A stretch of 64,000 nt of DNA from Burkholderiaceae bacterium (GTDB lineage Bacteria > Pseudomonadota > Gammaproteobacteria > Burkholderiales > Burkholderiaceae_D): the NCBI GenBank assembly GCA_031291325.1, contig JARLJG010000037.1:1-64000 (forward strand), written 5' to 3'. Shown here in pieces: positions 18,407 to 26,345 of this stretch. The notes beneath the pieces are model-generated. The model saw nothing but the letters and a program-made list of their open reading frames with translations, did not search any database and was not told the origin of the DNA. The position numbers and the translations under genes were made by a program. Positions within the stretch are counted from its first letter, which is position 1. Each line of letters opens with the position of its first letter.

Positions 18407-20635
18407 CTAGCCCTGAACCGGCCGCATCTCGATTGCAATCCCGCTCAACACCGCGTTGCCCGACAGCGGGTCGCGCAGCGCGTCGTCCAGCAACACGTTC
18501 AGGTTGACGCCGGGACGCTCGGCTGCGACCGCCATGCGGATGCCTGACAAGTCATGACCCCATCCGTGCGGCAGGCTGACCACGCCCGGCATCATTTCTT
18601 CGCTGGTTTCGACCCGCACTTCGATCGAGCGCGCGCCGCTGGCGACTTGCGCCATGCCGCCGTCGTGCAAGCCCAGGCGTTGCACGTCGGACGAATGGAC
18701 CAGCGCGGTGCAGCGGTACGGCCCCTTGGCCAAGGTCGGCAAGTTGTGCATCCAGCTATTGCCGGAGCGCACATGGCGCCGGCCCACGATCACCAGTTCC
18801 GGCGCCGCCTCCTTCAATGCGGCGGCGGGGCGCTTGAGGTCGTCCATCAGCATCGGCGGCGCCAGTTCGATCTTGCCCGACGGCGTGCGCAACAGTTCGG
18901 GAATGCGCGCTTGCATCGGCCCCAGGTCGATGCCGCCCTGCGCCGCTTTGATCTTGCCCAGGTTGATGCCGTCCGGCTTTTGCCCGAACATGTCGCCGTA
19001 GGGGCCGGTGCGGATCGAGAATTCGATCTGCCGCTCCGGGCCGGTCAGATGCGCCAGCGCACCCAGCAACGCGTCGGCTTGCGCCGGGGCGCTGCGGCGC
19101 AAATCGGCGGTAAACAATTCGGTGTCGAATGCTTCTATATCCAGTTGCGCGCCGCGCCCTTGCGCGATGGCTGCCAGACGCAACAGGATTTGCCATTCCG
19201 GTGGATTGCCGTTCACGCGCGGCAAGATCGGATCGCTGTAACGAGCGTGGTTGCGATGCGAAAATTGCTGGAACACGATGTCGTAGTGCGAATCCTCCAG
19301 CGGCGACGAGCCGGGCAGGATCAGGTCGGCATGGCGCGTGGTTTCGTTCAAGTAGATATCGATGCTGACCATGAAGTCGAGCATGTCCAGCGCCGCCGAC
19401 AGTCGCTCGCCATTGGGCGCCGACAGCACCGGATTGCCGGCAATCGAAATCAACGCCCGCACCTGCCCTTGGCCCGGCGTCTCGATCTCTTCGGCCAGAC
19501 AAGTGATCGGCAGCTCGCCCATCACTTCCGGCGCGCCCGACACCCGGCTCTTGTGGCGCGCGGTAACGATACCCCTGCCGGAACCCGGCTTGCCCAGCGT
19601 GTTGGCGGCAAACGCCGCCGCCTTCGGGAACATCGCGCCGCCTTCTGCATCCAGATGCCCAGTCAGCACGTTGAGCACATCGACCAGCCAACTGCACAGC
19701 GTGCCGTATTCCTGCGTGCAGGTGCCGATGCGGCCATACACCGCAGCATGCCTGGCCTGCGCCAACTCGCGCGCCAGCGCACGGATGGTCGGCGCCGCGA
19801 TGCCGCAGCGCGCCGCCACGCGTTCCGGCGTAAATTCCTGCACTGCGGCGGCCACTTGGTCGACGCCGTTGGTGTGCTCCGCCAGGCGGCCCAGGCGCAC
19901 CAGCTTTTCGTCGAACAGCGTTTGCACCAGGCCCAGCAACAGGAACACGTCGGCGCCGGGGCGGATGAAGTGGTGCTCGTCGGCCACCGCCGCCGTTTCG
20001 CTGCGGCGCGGATCGACCACCACAATGCGCCCGCCGCGCGCGCGCATTGCCTTGGCCTTGCCGCGAAAATCCGGCACCGTCCACAGGCTGCCGTTCGACA
20101 CCATCGGATTGGCGCCCAGGATCAGCAGGAAATCCGAACGCTCGATATCCGGCACCGCAACCGACAGCCAGGTGCCGAACATCAAGCCCGCCGATAGCTG
20201 CTTGGGCATCTGATCCAGCGTCGACGCCGAAAAGATATTGCGCGACCCCAGCGCCTTCGCCAGACGCGGGAAATACGTCATCAGCCCGACCTTGTGCGCA
20301 GCCGGATTGCCGATCACGAGCGCCGCCGCATCGCCGCCATGCTGCGCCACGATCGGCAACAAGCGCCGTTCGATTTCGGCAAAGGCCTCGTCCCAGCCGA
20401 TCTCGACGAACTTGCCATCGCGCTTGAGCAGCGGCGCACGCAGCCGATCCGGGTCGTTATGCAAATCCTTCAGCGACGCGCCCTTGGGGCAGATATAGCC
20501 GTGGCTGAAGACATCCGCCTCGTGTCCGCGAATGTTGACGATCTGGTTGCCGTCAAGCTTTAGTTCCAGGCCGCAGCAGGCTTCGCACAGCGGGCAGATG
20601 CGGTGGACGATATGGGTGTTGATGTCGTTGGGCAT
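18407..20635 (-). CDS. Molybdopterin-dependent oxidoreductase (DMSO-reductase family)
   Basis: 742 aa. The N-terminus holds a [4Fe-4S] site Cys14-x2-Cys17-x3-Cys21 with Cys49 (ICPKG). The molybdopterin domain follows (ILGANPMVSNGSLWTVPDFRG, VVVDPRRSETA, RPGADVFLLLG), then mid-domain NPVLSAPNG and YLNETTRHADLILPGSSPLE, and the C-terminal molydopterin-dinucleotide-binding domain (RHVRSGNSWMHNLP, LPHGWGHD). No Tat signal is visible, so it is probably cytoplasmic. The place where formate dehydrogenases carry Cys or Sec as the Mo ligand reads STLDQMPK, so Asp141 may be the ligand. Substrate unknown. It stands alone, with the NiCoT gene downstream on the same strand and dinB upstream. Confidence 0.85.
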   Translation of the reverse strand: MPNDINTHIVHRICPLCEACCGLELKLDGNQIVNIRGHEADVFSHGYICPKGASLKDLHNDPDRLRAPLLKRDGKFVEIGWDEAFAEIERRLLPIVAQHGGDAAALVIGNPAAHKVGLMTYFPRLAKALGSRNIFSASTLDQMPKQLSAGLMFGTWLSVAVPDIERSDFLLILGANPMVSNGSLWTVPDFRGKAKAMRARGGRIVVVDPRRSETAAVADEHHFIRPGADVFLLLGLVQTLFDEKLVRLGRLAEHTNGVDQVAAAVQEFTPERVAARCGIAAPTIRALARELAQARHAAVYGRIGTCTQEYGTLCSWLVDVLNVLTGHLDAEGGAMFPKAAAFAANTLGKPGSGRGIVTARHKSRVSGAPEVMGELPITCLAEEIETPGQGQVRALISIAGNPVLSAPNGERLSAALDMLDFMVSIDIYLNETTRHADLILPGSSPLEDSHYDIVFQQFSHRNHARYSDPILPRVNGNPPEWQILLRLAAIAQGRGAQLDIEAFDTELFTADLRRSAPAQADALLGALAHLTGPERQIEFSIRTGPYGDMFGQKPDGINLGKIKAAQGGIDLGPMQARIPELLRTPSGKIELAPPMLMDDLKRPAAALKEAAPELVIVGRRHVRSGNSWMHNLPTLAKGPYRCTALVHSSDVQRLGLHDGGMAQVASGARSIEVRVETSEEMMPGVVSLPHGWGHDLSGIRMAVAAERPGVNLNVLLDDALRDPLSGNAVLSGIAIEMRPVQG

Positions 20636-20735
20636 GGTGGCGGTCTCCGTTATTATTGTGCAAGCCTAGTCGATATGAACTCAGGACGTATCTTATCCTA
20701 CCGTCGGCAACGACGCTTTGACGCCGAAAATCAAC

Positions 20736-21893
20736 CTATAACAACATCTGCTGCACCGGCTCTTCGCCGCTTGCCTCGTCACGGCGCGACAGCGCGCCGG
20801 CGCGCACGCCAAGCAAGCGCAATTTGCGTTCGAGCGGCGCGCGCCGCAGGCATTCACCAGCGGCACGGCGGATTTGCACCGGATCGTCGGTGGCAACCGG
20901 CAAGGTCATGTCGCGCGTGGCAATGCGGAAGTCGTCGTACCGCAGCTTGATGCCGATGGTGGCGCTGACATAGCCTTTGCGGCGCAGATCGGCGCCCAGC
21001 CGCACGCACAAGTCGGTGAAAATTTCGCTCAGGCGCGGGCGATCGCGCACCGCGTCCAAGTCGCGCTCGAAGGTGGTTTCGCGGCTGATCGATTTCGGTT
21101 CCGAGTCGGTGACGACAGGCCGCTCGTCGCGCCCGTGCGCAGCGGCGTGCAGCCATTCTGCATACGCCAGGCCGAAATGCGCTTGCAGCAGCGCCGGTTC
21201 TGCCTGCGACAAATCGCCTATCGACTCGATCCCGAGCGCCGCCAGCTTGGCCGACGCCTTCGGCCCGATGCCATTGATTTTGCGCGCCGCCAGCGGCCAG
21301 ATGCGGGCGGGAATATCGGCCATGGCGAGCACCGTCAATCCATTCGGCTTGTCGAGTTCCGAACAAATTTTCGACAGCAGTTTGTTGGGCGATACGCCAA
21401 TCGAGCACGACAGGCCGGTGGCGTCCCGCACCGCATCCTTGATGCGTTGCGCCAGCGTCACCGTTTCACCCGGCACGTCAGTCAGATCGATATAGATCTC
21501 GTCGATGCCGCGATCTTCGATCAGCGGCGCGAGCTCGGCGACGGCGGCCTTGAACAGCCGGGAATAATGCCGATACGAATCGAAATCGGCCGGCAACAGG
21601 ATCGCGTCCGGCGCCAGACGCGCCGCTTTCATCATGCCCATCGCCGAAAAGACGCCCAGCGCACGCGCCTCATAAGTCGACGTGGTGACCACGCCACGCC
21701 CGACATAATCGCGCAGCTTGGCGAATTGGCGTCGCCCGTCGGCTTCTACAACCGGCTGATGCACCGAACGACCGCCGATCACCACTGCTTGCCCGCGCAA
21801 TTCCGGGTAGCGCAGCAACTCGACCGAGGCGTAGAACGCGTCCATGTCCAGATGTGCGATGCGGCGCGGCGCGCATCCGATATTGCTCACCAT
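20736..21893 (-). CDS. dinB: DNA polymerase IV (Y-family translesion polymerase)
   Basis: 385 aa. Family marks: HLDMDAFYASVE (catalytic Asp16 and the following Asp18), RGIDEIYID (the second acidic pair), SIGVSPNKLLSKICSELDKPNG, the helix-hairpin-helix INGIGPKASAKLAALGI, and the little-finger domain with SISRETTFERDL. The C-terminus QQMLL resembles a beta-clamp-binding tail. It performs error-prone bypass of DNA lesions. A strong LexA box sits 60-80 bp upstream, so induction by DNA damage is expected. The start at 21893 (MVSNIG) is preceded by AAGGA with short spacing. Confidence 0.95.
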   Translation of the reverse strand: MVSNIGCAPRRIAHLDMDAFYASVELLRYPELRGQAVVIGGRSVHQPVVEADGRRQFAKLRDYVGRGVVTTSTYEARALGVFSAMGMMKAARLAPDAILLPADFDSYRHYSRLFKAAVAELAPLIEDRGIDEIYIDLTDVPGETVTLAQRIKDAVRDATGLSCSIGVSPNKLLSKICSELDKPNGLTVLAMADIPARIWPLAARKINGIGPKASAKLAALGIESIGDLSQAEPALLQAHFGLAYAEWLHAAAHGRDERPVVTDSEPKSISRETTFERDLDAVRDRPRLSEIFTDLCVRLGADLRRKGYVSATIGIKLRYDDFRIATRDMTLPVATDDPVQIRRAAGECLRRAPLERKLRLLGVRAGALSRRDEASGEEPVQQMLL

Positions 21894-21953
21894 GAGTCCT
21901 TAAAAATTCCTAATCGAAATGCAAAATGCTTGACGAAGTCTCTTATTTCAATA

Positions 21954-21973
21954 TACTGTGCTTATATACAGTA
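21954..21973. promoter_or_regulatory. LexA SOS box upstream of dinB
   Basis: tactgtgcttatatacagta matches CTGT-N8-ACAG with the flanking ta...ta of the E. coli consensus. It lies 61-80 bp upstream of the dinB start. dinB is a classic LexA-regulated gene, so this is a confident operator. Confidence 0.88.
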
Positions 21974-21990
21974 TATAGCAAGCGATTGAC

Positions 21991-22030
21991 TCGATTCGAT
22001 TGTATTCGATTGCATTCGATCCGATCCGAC
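21991..22030. repeat. Four-unit 10-bp tandem repeat
   Basis: Successive 10-mers read tcgattcgat, tgtattcgat, tgcattcgat, ccgatccgac: a degenerate tandem repeat just upstream of the dinB SOS box. It may be a binding array, a slippage-prone tract, or incidental. Confidence 0.6.
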
Positions 22031-22274
22031 ATTCAGGTCGGCATATTACTTGCAACACGTTTATTTTCCCGGATTTGGTGCGCAATGTTTGCTGTCTATA
22101 CATTTTTGGCGTGCGTGCCGCAAAAATAAATCCGAATCTGTTGTGCAACGGATTTTGTCTGTCTGGACATCGGCAACAAGCAGGCGTAGGCTGAATTTGC
22201 AATCAACTTGAAAAGGACGAACTTCAACCTTGCCGTAGCGAATCTTGCGTGCCGATCATTTTTTGGAGAGTGTC

Positions 22275-22595
22275 ATGGAAAAATCAGACATGGGTGCGAT
22301 TCTCACTATCGATGAGCAAGCATTGTTTCAATTGCTCGAAAGCGCAGGAAAAGTTCATGTCCGCATCGATCAGTTGGGAAAATATTTTGTGCCCTATATT
22401 TTCTTTGCCGATGCCGACACCGATGAAATCAAACCGCGCGGCGTCATCGTGCGCAATAACTGCATGCTGGGCGCGGAATCGGCGGAAGGCGCTTATTCCG
22501 TTCTTCAAGATATTGCCGACGACATCGGCGCGGTTCAGATCGGTTCGATCGCTCGTTCCGACAGTCATTCCAACTTTCTGGAAGTGCAACACTAA
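22275..22595 (+). CDS. Hypothetical protein
   Basis: 106 aa, family not recognised. The ATG at 22275 has a good ribosome site (GGAGAG, 4-5 nt spacer). The product is soluble and acidic, with no signal peptide or membrane segment and a single Cys (NNCMLGAE). The composition and alternating hydrophobic pattern (KVHVRIDQLGKYFVPYIFFAD, GVIVRNNCM, AVQIGSIARS) suggest a small alpha/beta fold. It sits between dinB (divergent) and the arsR-like gene, ~210 bp upstream of the latter. Its coding status rests on the ribosome site and compact frame only. Confidence 0.6.
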   Translation: MEKSDMGAILTIDEQALFQLLESAGKVHVRIDQLGKYFVPYIFFADADTDEIKPRGVIVRNNCMLGAESAEGAYSVLQDIADDIGAVQIGSIARSDSHSNFLEVQH

Positions 22596-22736
22596 AGACA
22601 CCGAAGCTGTTGCGACTATTGCGACGATGGAATCGTCGCAATATGAGCTTGCCCGCTGAATTGCCTCTTCTCGATTGCCTCTCGTCGATTTCCCGCTGAA
22701 TTTTTCACATCTTGTATTTTTATTTTATTCGATGTA

Positions 22737-22758
22737 TATTTCGATAAAATACGAAATA
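22737..22758. promoter_or_regulatory. Inverted repeat, candidate ArsR-type operator
   Basis: TATTTCG (22737-22743) and CGAAATA (22752-22758) form a perfect inverted repeat with an 8-nt A/T spacer, inside a very A/T-rich stretch ~50 bp upstream of the arsR-like start. ArsR-family repressors commonly bind such A/T-rich dyads at their own promoters. Confidence 0.5.
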
Positions 22759-22806
22759 CGAGAAAGACAACCGGCCCCAAGCTATGCGACCGACGAAATA
22801 ATCAAG

Positions 22807-23112
22807 ATGGCAAACCTCGATATCGACGACATCATCAAGGCGTTGGCGCATCCTGTGCGGCGGCAGATACTCGCATGGCTGAAGGAGCCGGAAAAATCCT
22901 TTCCGGCACAGGCGCATTCGTTTGAATTGGGCGTATGCGCCGGCAAGATTTTTGAAAAGGCGGATCTCTCGCAATCGACCATTTCCGTCCATTTGGCCAC
23001 ACTGCAAAAAGCGGGGCTGGTCACCCCGCAAAAAGTCGGGCAGTGGATTTTTTATTCCCGCAATGAAGCCTTGATCGAAAAATTCCTCAAGCGCATGAAC
23101 CACGAACTTTGA
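22807..23112 (+). CDS. ArsR-family transcriptional regulator
   Basis: 101 aa from the ATG at 22807 (MANLDIDDIIKAL). Winged-helix features: ALAHPVRRQILAWL, the recognition helix LSQSTISVHLATLQKAGLV, and the wing VGQWIFYSRN. There is one Cys (GVCAGKIF) between helix segments, which could sense thiol-reactive compounds; a metal-binding CxC motif of arsenic sensors is absent. It is followed 32 nt later by an old-yellow-enzyme gene, so it probably represses that reductase and itself, with electrophiles as likely inducers. The upstream in-frame extension is rejected for lack of similarity to the family. Confidence 0.88.
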   Translation: MANLDIDDIIKALAHPVRRQILAWLKEPEKSFPAQAHSFELGVCAGKIFEKADLSQSTISVHLATLQKAGLVTPQKVGQWIFYSRNEALIEKFLKRMNHEL

Positions 23113-23144
23113 TTAATCAACTTTGCGAAACAAAGGATACGAAA

Positions 23145-24206
23145 TTGAATACTCTGATCACTCCCCTGCAAGTCGGCGAATTGAACCTGCCCAACCGCGT
23201 CGTGCTGGCGCCGCTCACGCGCTGCCGCGCCAGCGCCGGACGCGTGCCGAACGCCCTGATGGCGCAATACTATGCGCAACGAGCAAGCGCCGGATTGATC
23301 CTTACCGAGGCAACCTCGATCAGCCCGCAAGGCGTCGGCTACCCCGACACGCCCGGTATCTGGTCGGCAGAGCAAGTCGAAGGTTGGAAGCTGGTAACGC
23401 GGGCAGTGCATGCCGCCGGTGGCCGCATCTTTTTGCAGCTTTGGCATGTCGGGCGCATATCGCATCCGCAGTATCTCGACGGCGCGCTGCCGGTCGCGCC
23501 GAGCGCAATTGCGCCTGAAGGCCATGTCAGCCTGTTGCGCCCCGTGCAGGGCTACGTCGTGCCGCGCGCGTTGGATATTTCCGAGATTCCGGGGATTGTC
23601 GAAGCCTATCGCAAAGGCGCCGAGAATGCCAAGCTGGCCGGCTTCGACGGCGTTGAAATCCACGGCGCCAATGGTTACCTGCTCGACCAATTCCTGCAAG
23701 ACAGCACCAACCGCCGCGATGACGCGTACGGCGGCTCGATCGAGAACCGCGCCCGCCTGCTATTGGAAGCAACCGACGCTGCCATTTCCGTCTGGGGCGC
23801 TGGACGAGTCGGCGTGCATTTGGCGCCGCGCGGCGACGCCCATTCGATGGGTGACTCGAACCCGCTGGCGACCTTCGGCTATGTCGCCGAACAACTCGGC
23901 AAGCGCGGTGTCGCGTTTATCTTCACCAGAGAGTCGTTGGGGCCAAATCGCATCAGCCCGGAACTGAAGAAACGCTTCGGCGGCGTCCTGATCGCCAACG
24001 AAGGCTTCACCCTGGAGACTGCGCAACAGACGATCGCAGCCGGCGAAGCGGATGCCGTTTCTTTCGGCAAGGACTTTATCGCCAACCCGGACCTGCCGCA
24101 GCGCCTGCTGCAAAAGGCGCCGCTCAACGCCTATCACCCGGAGACCTTCTACGGCTTGGCGGATGCGAAAGTCGGCTACACCGACTATCCAAGCCTGGCA
24201 GCGTAA
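23145..24206 (+). CDS. nemA: Old-yellow-enzyme family alkene reductase (NemA-like)
   Basis: 353 aa. FMN-dependent reductase that reduces the C=C bond of electrophilic alkenes such as N-ethylmaleimide, and often nitro-esters, with NAD(P)H. Marks: LTPLQ-type N-terminus with NRVVLAPLTRCRA, LQLWHVGRISH, the substrate-binding EIHGANGYLLDQFLQ (His and Asn of the active site, Tyr nearby), TNRRDDAYGGSIENRARL and the FMN phosphate loop VSFGKDFIANPDL. No ATG is suitably placed. A TTG at 23145 lies 7 nt after AAAGGA and gives the usual N-terminus, so I use it. It forms an operon with the arsR-like gene. Confidence 0.92.
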   Translation: MNTLITPLQVGELNLPNRVVLAPLTRCRASAGRVPNALMAQYYAQRASAGLILTEATSISPQGVGYPDTPGIWSAEQVEGWKLVTRAVHAAGGRIFLQLWHVGRISHPQYLDGALPVAPSAIAPEGHVSLLRPVQGYVVPRALDISEIPGIVEAYRKGAENAKLAGFDGVEIHGANGYLLDQFLQDSTNRRDDAYGGSIENRARLLLEATDAAISVWGAGRVGVHLAPRGDAHSMGDSNPLATFGYVAEQLGKRGVAFIFTRESLGPNRISPELKKRFGGVLIANEGFTLETAQQTIAAGEADAVSFGKDFIANPDLPQRLLQKAPLNAYHPETFYGLADAKVGYTDYPSLAA

Positions 24207-24257
24207 GGAAACCTGCGGCGGGCAAGGCATCGACGCTTGACCGCCGCGCGCGCTCTT

Positions 24258-24746
24258 TTAGCGCACGGAACCGGGGGGAGTGGCTGGCACTACCTGCCAT
24301 GCTTCGGCACACTGCCGCACATACGGATAGTAGGTCTTGCTGGACTCGCAATAATACCAATTGGCAACCGGAGGCGGATTTTGCTGCGTCTCCGTGGCCT
24401 CTGGCTGCGTGGTCGGCGCGACAACTACGGTTGGCGGCGCATACGGATAGTAATATCCGGGATACGGATAGCCGAAATACGGATTACCGAAGTACCACGC
24501 ATCCCATCCCAAGCCCAAGCCTACTCCCCACCAGCCCGGACCGCCGCCGCGCCAACCGCCGCCATGCCAGCCGCCTGAGCCACCATGCCACCCGCCTCCA
24601 CCGCCGTGCGGTCCACCGGCATGGGCACCGCCGCCCGAGTGACCACCGCCGCCGCCATGCGACTGCGCTGCGACAGGCAACGAGAAACCGACTCCGACCA
24701 AAATCGCGCCAAGCACGGCGCATCGTTTTAAAAAGTTGATGTTCAT
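24258..24746 (-). CDS. Secreted glycine-rich protein
   Basis: 162 aa from the ATG at 24746, which has GAGGTGA upstream; the longer frame is not needed. A signal peptide (RCAVLGAILVGVGFSLPVAAQ) is followed by a Gly/His-rich low-complexity stretch (~30-70) and a Tyr/Pro-rich stretch (YFGYPYPGYYYPYAPP). The conserved-looking C-terminus is NWYYCESSKTYYPYVRQC, with two cysteines, ending AEAWQVVPATPP. This C-terminal module recurs in small exported proteins of Betaproteobacteria with no known function. It converges with nemA; the gap is 51 bp. The His-rich part could bind metal, which is a guess. Confidence 0.78.
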   Translation of the reverse strand: MNINFLKRCAVLGAILVGVGFSLPVAAQSHGGGGGHSGGGAHAGGPHGGGGGWHGGSGGWHGGGWRGGGPGWWGVGLGLGWDAWYFGNPYFGYPYPGYYYPYAPPTVVVAPTTQPEATETQQNPPPVANWYYCESSKTYYPYVRQCAEAWQVVPATPPGSVR

Positions 24747-24898
24747 GATGTTCACCTCGCAAAATATGCGTCGTTGACGCAAACATTCCGCCACGCGCAT
24801 AGTGCAATACTACGAGTACATGGTCGCACGCATTTGATATAAGTCAAGTGCGCGAAGAATGCAACCCTGGACTTTTTACGAATGGCTGCTCCGCCATT

Positions 24899-25597
24899 TC
24901 AAGCGCGCGGATCGATATGCGAGCGGATCAGCCGCACCGCGCTATCGGCGAATTCGTCGACACCGATCCTGGCAGCATGATATTTCCAGCGTTTCACGTA
25001 CCAGTCTTGCACGAAGGCCATGCAGTGCGAAGCCAGCAAGAACGCGGCGTCGCTTGAAAACTTGCCGGTCGCCTCGATCAGCACCGCAATTTGCGAATGA
25101 AAACGCAGTTCGGCTTCCTTGGCGACCTTGCGCTGCTCGGCCGGCAACGCGCGCGATTCCAGGAACACGAAGTACAACCAGGGCTGCAAAATCTCGGACG
25201 AATAGATGAAGGCGCGCAGCAGGCATTCAACCTGGTCGACCGGCGATTGCACATGCAAGAACCAGGTGCGCATCTGTTCGCTCATCTGGCGCACTGCATC
25301 CTCGATCATCGCCGCCAATTGATCCTTGCTCTGGATATAGCCGTACAAGCCGCCCATCGACAGCCCGGTTTCCCGGCACAGATCGCGCAAGGTCATGGCC
25401 CGGAAACCGACGGTATTGGCGAGATGGAACGTGGCGACAAAGATTTTTTCCAGATTTTCCAGCGCCGGCCCGCGACGCTTTACATTGATCCGGTCGGCGT
25501 TTCGATCCAGCACAAAACTCCAGATATTCGATTCGTCGACCGGTGTCACCCGGCGAAACTGCGCCAGGGTGAAACTGACGGGCAGTGTTTCCATCAT
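24899..25597 (-). CDS. TetR-family transcriptional regulator
   Basis: 232 aa from the ATG at 25597 (MMETLPVSF). The helix-turn-helix lies after an unusually long ~50-residue N-terminal lead: LEKIFVATFHLANTVGFRAMTLRDLCRETGLSMGGLYGYIQSKDQLAAMI, here split for brevity, with the TetR hallmark GLYGYIQSKD. The C-terminal ligand-binding domain is helical and Trp/Phe-rich. No partner gene is adjacent on its strand; upstream are the divergent candidate sRNA and the GNAT gene. The regulated target cannot be told from the sequence. Confidence 0.87.
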   Translation of the reverse strand: MMETLPVSFTLAQFRRVTPVDESNIWSFVLDRNADRINVKRRGPALENLEKIFVATFHLANTVGFRAMTLRDLCRETGLSMGGLYGYIQSKDQLAAMIEDAVRQMSEQMRTWFLHVQSPVDQVECLLRAFIYSSEILQPWLYFVFLESRALPAEQRKVAKEAELRFHSQIAVLIEATGKFSSDAAFLLASHCMAFVQDWYVKRWKYHAARIGVDEFADSAVRLIRSHIDPRA

Positions 25598-25674
25598 GGT
25601 GCAGCAAAGCCTTTTTCTTGTTGTTACCGAATCGACTATACAGGCAAAATGCGTCGACGCCGGGAAGTTTTGTT

Positions 25675-25703
25675 TTGACGCACTGCGCAAAGGACCGTAA
25701 TAT
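25675..25703 (+). promoter_or_regulatory. Sigma-70-type promoter
   Basis: TTGACG (25675-25680), exactly 17 nt, then TAATAT (25698-25703). This is close to the sigma-70 consensus in both boxes and in spacing. Transcription would start near 25710, at or next to the ATG of a 22-codon frame. Confidence 0.7.
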
Positions 25704-25709
25704 CAAACC

Positions 25710-25826
25710 CATGAACACCTCCATCAAACTCTTCCGACGCCGCACCCACCTGCCTTTGCCTGGGAAGCCGTGCGTCTAAGCGTTTGCTGAATACGAAGCC
25801 ACAGGCCCACCCTGTGGCTTTTTTTT
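25710..25826 (+). ncRNA. Candidate small RNA (or leaderless 22-aa peptide mRNA)
   Basis: A strong promoter ends 7 nt before 25710, and an ideal intrinsic terminator ends at ~25826, defining a ~115-nt transcript between the divergent tetR gene and the GNAT gene. The first bases form a 22-codon frame (25711-25779, MNTSIKLFRRRTHLPLPGKP..) without room for a ribosome site, so it would be leaderless if translated. An early CACCTCC segment could pair with Shine-Dalgarno sequences of target mRNAs. It could alternatively be an attenuated leader for the GNAT gene 48 nt beyond the terminator. I do not recognise it as a named sRNA. Confidence 0.5.
25796..25826 (+). terminator. Rho-independent terminator
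   Basis: A perfect 10-bp stem (aagccacagg / cctgtggctt) with a 5-nt loop (cccac) is followed by a run of T. It ends the candidate sRNA. Confidence 0.9.
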
Positions 25827-25874
25827 CGCGCTTTTTTCCTCATTTCAACTATTCACCTTTAACGGAGAGAATCG

Positions 25875-26300
25875 ATGACAGAAATTTCGACCGACCGGGC
25901 GCGCCTCGACGTGCCGCTCATCCATCGCTTCCTGAGCGAAGAATCGGCATGGGCTGCAGGCATCGGCTTGCCGCTGGTGCAAAAGGCGATCGACAATTCG
26001 CTCTGCTTCGGTGCCTACGAAAATAGCGCGCAAGTCGGCTTCGCGCGCGTAATCAGCGACTTCGCCAGCTTCGCCTACCTGTGCGACGTGTTTGTGCCGG
26101 CCACCCATCGCGGGCGCGGGATTTCGCGCATGTTGATCGACGCAGTGCTCGCGCATCCCGAACTGCAAAACCTGCGGCGCTTCACGCTGGTATCGAGTTC
26201 GGCGCGCGAATTGTATCGGCAATACGGCTGGACCGCATTGAACGCGCCAGAAGCGCATATGGAACGATTTGCGCCGGACATTTACCGCAGCGGAAATTGA
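25875..26300 (+). CDS. GNAT-family N-acetyltransferase
   Basis: 141 aa. A compact acetyltransferase: the acetyl-CoA-binding loop follows CDVFVPATHRGRGISRML (the Q/RxxGxG/A-type site), with the beta-bulge strands GFARVISDFASFAYL before it and LVSSSARELYRQYGW after it, as in the GNAT fold. The ribosome site GGAGAGAATC precedes the ATG. It resembles the small GNATs of the YpeA/ArgA-like type, whose substrates are mostly unknown. The 3' end lies within a 12-bp inverted repeat that probably serves as terminator. Confidence 0.88.
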   Translation: MTEISTDRARLDVPLIHRFLSEESAWAAGIGLPLVQKAIDNSLCFGAYENSAQVGFARVISDFASFAYLCDVFVPATHRGRGISRMLIDAVLAHPELQNLRRFTLVSSSARELYRQYGWTALNAPEAHMERFAPDIYRSGN

Positions 26301-26321
26301 CTGAAGTCGTTCCGCTGCGGT
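26284..26321. terminator. Bidirectional inverted-repeat terminator
   Basis: accgcagcggaa (26284-26295) and ttccgctgcggt (26310-26321) form a perfect 12-bp stem with a 14-nt loop. It lies between the convergent GNAT gene, whose stop codon falls in the structure, and lpdA. T-runs are short, so efficiency is uncertain. Confidence 0.55.
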
Positions 26322-26345
26322 TTGTGGTTCGAGCGTAGATTCGCG

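Larger units (their letters stand above)
21894..22274. other. Intergenic region between dinB and the 22275 gene
   Basis: 380 bp holding the SOS box and the 10-bp tandem repeat. Beyond these it contains only a weak 7-bp hairpin (aaatccg...cggattt) near 22131-22158 and the ribosome site ggagag of the next gene. No gene is supported. Confidence 0.5.

Noticed and set aside
25651-25660. Palindrome gcgtcgacgc between tetR and the sRNA promoter
   Set aside because: Only 10 bp in a G/C-rich genome; likely to occur by chance, and TetR operators are usually longer.
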